Shown one piece after another: positions 4,725-5,444 of a stretch of 5,444 bases of DNA. The position numbers and the translations under genes were made by a program. The DNA lies in contig CANRER010000106.1 in NCBI GenBank assembly GCA_947629615.1, positions 1-5,444 of the forward strand, given 5' to 3'. Position 1 is the stretch's first letter. Each line of letters starts with the position of its first letter. The stretch is from an uncultured Clostridia bacterium (lineage in GTDB: Bacteria > Bacillota > Clostridia > UMGS1883). A model generated the notes under the pieces. It was not told where the DNA came from, did not search any database, and was given only the letters and a program-made list of their open reading frames with translations.

Positions 4725-5444
4725 ATGAGCAAGCTTCTTATCAATACATACAACAAAAAAGCCACGATAAACAAAAACATATACGGCCATTTTTCTGAGC
4801 ATCTCGGGCGCTGTATATACGGCGGCCTTTACGTTGGCGAAAACAGCGACATACCGAACGTGAACGGTATGCGCACCGACGTTGTGGAGGCGCTTAAGGC
4901 CATAAAAATCCCCGTGCTGCGCTGGCCCGGCGGCTGCTTTGCCGACGAATATCACTGGATGGACGGCATAGGCCCGAAGGAAAGCCGAAAAAAGATGATA
5001 AACACCCACTGGGGCGGCGTTGTTGAGGACAACTCCTTCGGTACGCACGAATTTATGGAGCTCTGCCGTCAGCTCGGCTGCGAGCCTTACGTCAACGGAA
5101 ACGTCGGCAGCGGCAGCGTGAGGGAAATGAGCGAGTGGATGGAGTACATGACCTTTGACGGTCTTTCGCCTATGGCCAAGCTTCGCGAGGAAAACGGCCA
5201 TAAGGAGCCGTGGAGGGTGAAGTACTTCGGCGTAGGCAACGAAAGCTGGGGCTGCGGCGGCAATATGCGGCCCGATTACTATGCCGACCTCTACCGCCGC
5301 TATGCGACCTATGTGCGCAACTACGGCGAAAACAGGGTGTATAAAATCGCCTGCGGCCCCAATGTGGACGATTACCGCTGGACCGAGGCTCTTATGCGGG
5401 CGGCGGGCCGCCACATGGACGCGATTTCACTGCACTATTACGTC
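4725..5444 (+). CDS. GH51 alpha-L-arabinofuranosidase, N-terminal part (3' end outside window)
   Basis: The frame runs from ATG 4725 to the window edge without a stop, giving 240 residues. GH51 features are seen in order: NIYGHFSEHLGRCIYGGLYV (17-36), LRWPGGCFADEYHWMDGIGP (65-84), FGTHEFMELC, and YFGVGNESWGCGG (166-178) with the predicted acid/base Glu173. SLHYY near the edge marks the next barrel strand. The catalytic nucleophile Glu and the C-terminal beta-sandwich lie beyond the window. The enzyme releases terminal alpha-L-arabinofuranosyl residues from arabinan- or arabinoxylan-derived oligosaccharides. No signal peptide is present, so it should act in the cytoplasm on imported oligosaccharides. 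It has its own promoter and ribosome binding site and is cut off from the upstream genes by a terminator. Confidence 0.92.
   Translation, partial: MSKLLINTYNKKATINKNIYGHFSEHLGRCIYGGLYVGENSDIPNVNGMRTDVVEALKAIKIPVLRWPGGCFADEYHWMDGIGPKESRKKMINTHWGGVVEDNSFGTHEFMELCRQLGCEPYVNGNVGSGSVREMSEWMEYMTFDGLSPMAKLREENGHKEPWRVKYFGVGNESWGCGGNMRPDYYADLYRRYATYVRNYGENRVYKIACGPNVDDYRWTEALMRAAGRHMDAISLHYYV

Noticed and set aside
4680..5414. 244-codon minus-strand frame
   Set aside because: It is the shadow of the GH51 gene, whose plus-strand frame has clear family motifs.
1..5444. CRISPR arrays, tRNA or rRNA genes, insertion-sequence inverted repeats
   Set aside because: None were visible by eye. Apart from the junction repeats, no direct or tandem repeat of note was found.

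Overview
The window reads as a chromosomal segment of a Firmicutes/Clostridia-type bacterium, probably an uncultured gut member with moderately high GC. The signs are strong AGGAGG-type ribosome binding sites, a TTG start, an SLH-anchored surface protein, a YmfI-type SDR, a large-serine-recombinase-family enzyme and a GH51 arabinofuranosidase. All genes lie on the + strand. Taxonomy is inferred from protein families only.

Layout. Positions 1-437 hold the 3' end of radA (DNA repair). It runs directly into a secreted protein with SLH repeats and an M15 D,D-/L,D-carboxypeptidase domain (443-1597), followed closely by a short-chain dehydrogenase that looks like the EF-P 5-aminopentanone reductase YmfI (1607-2323). 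After a 78-bp gap with a possible promoter comes a cysteine-rich conserved hypothetical gene that is split in two: a 5' part at 2402-2844 and a 3' part at 4215-4599. A terminator hairpin (4626-4651), a sigma-A-like promoter (4679-4707) and the 5' part of a GH51 alpha-L-arabinofuranosidase gene (4725 to the window end) complete the window.

The main discovery is the 1,370-bp insert (2845-4214) inside the hypothetical gene. It carries only two genes: a GAF-type free methionine-(R)-sulfoxide reductase and a short serine recombinase that stops at the right junction. Removing the insert at a shared GA dinucleotide (2843-2844 / 4213-4214) restores an uninterrupted 275-codon reading frame (…MPKAVV-E-VVDPVCLG…). 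Joining the two insert ends recreates a 26-bp near-perfect palindrome (10 of 12 arm positions matching) centred on the same GA, which is what a serine-recombinase attP site should look like. The insert therefore looks like a compact, potentially precisely excisable intervening element, similar in logic to the elements that interrupt sporulation genes such as sigK in Bacillus and Clostridia.

How the parts may work together (inference). The insert has no room for a promoter at its left end. Its first gene starts one base after the stop of the truncated host frame and uses a ribosome binding site inside that frame's last codons. The host gene's promoter would then drive the recombinase, so turning on the host gene could trigger excision and its own repair. 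Whether excision occurs, and whether the host gene is sporulation-related, cannot be decided from the sequence.
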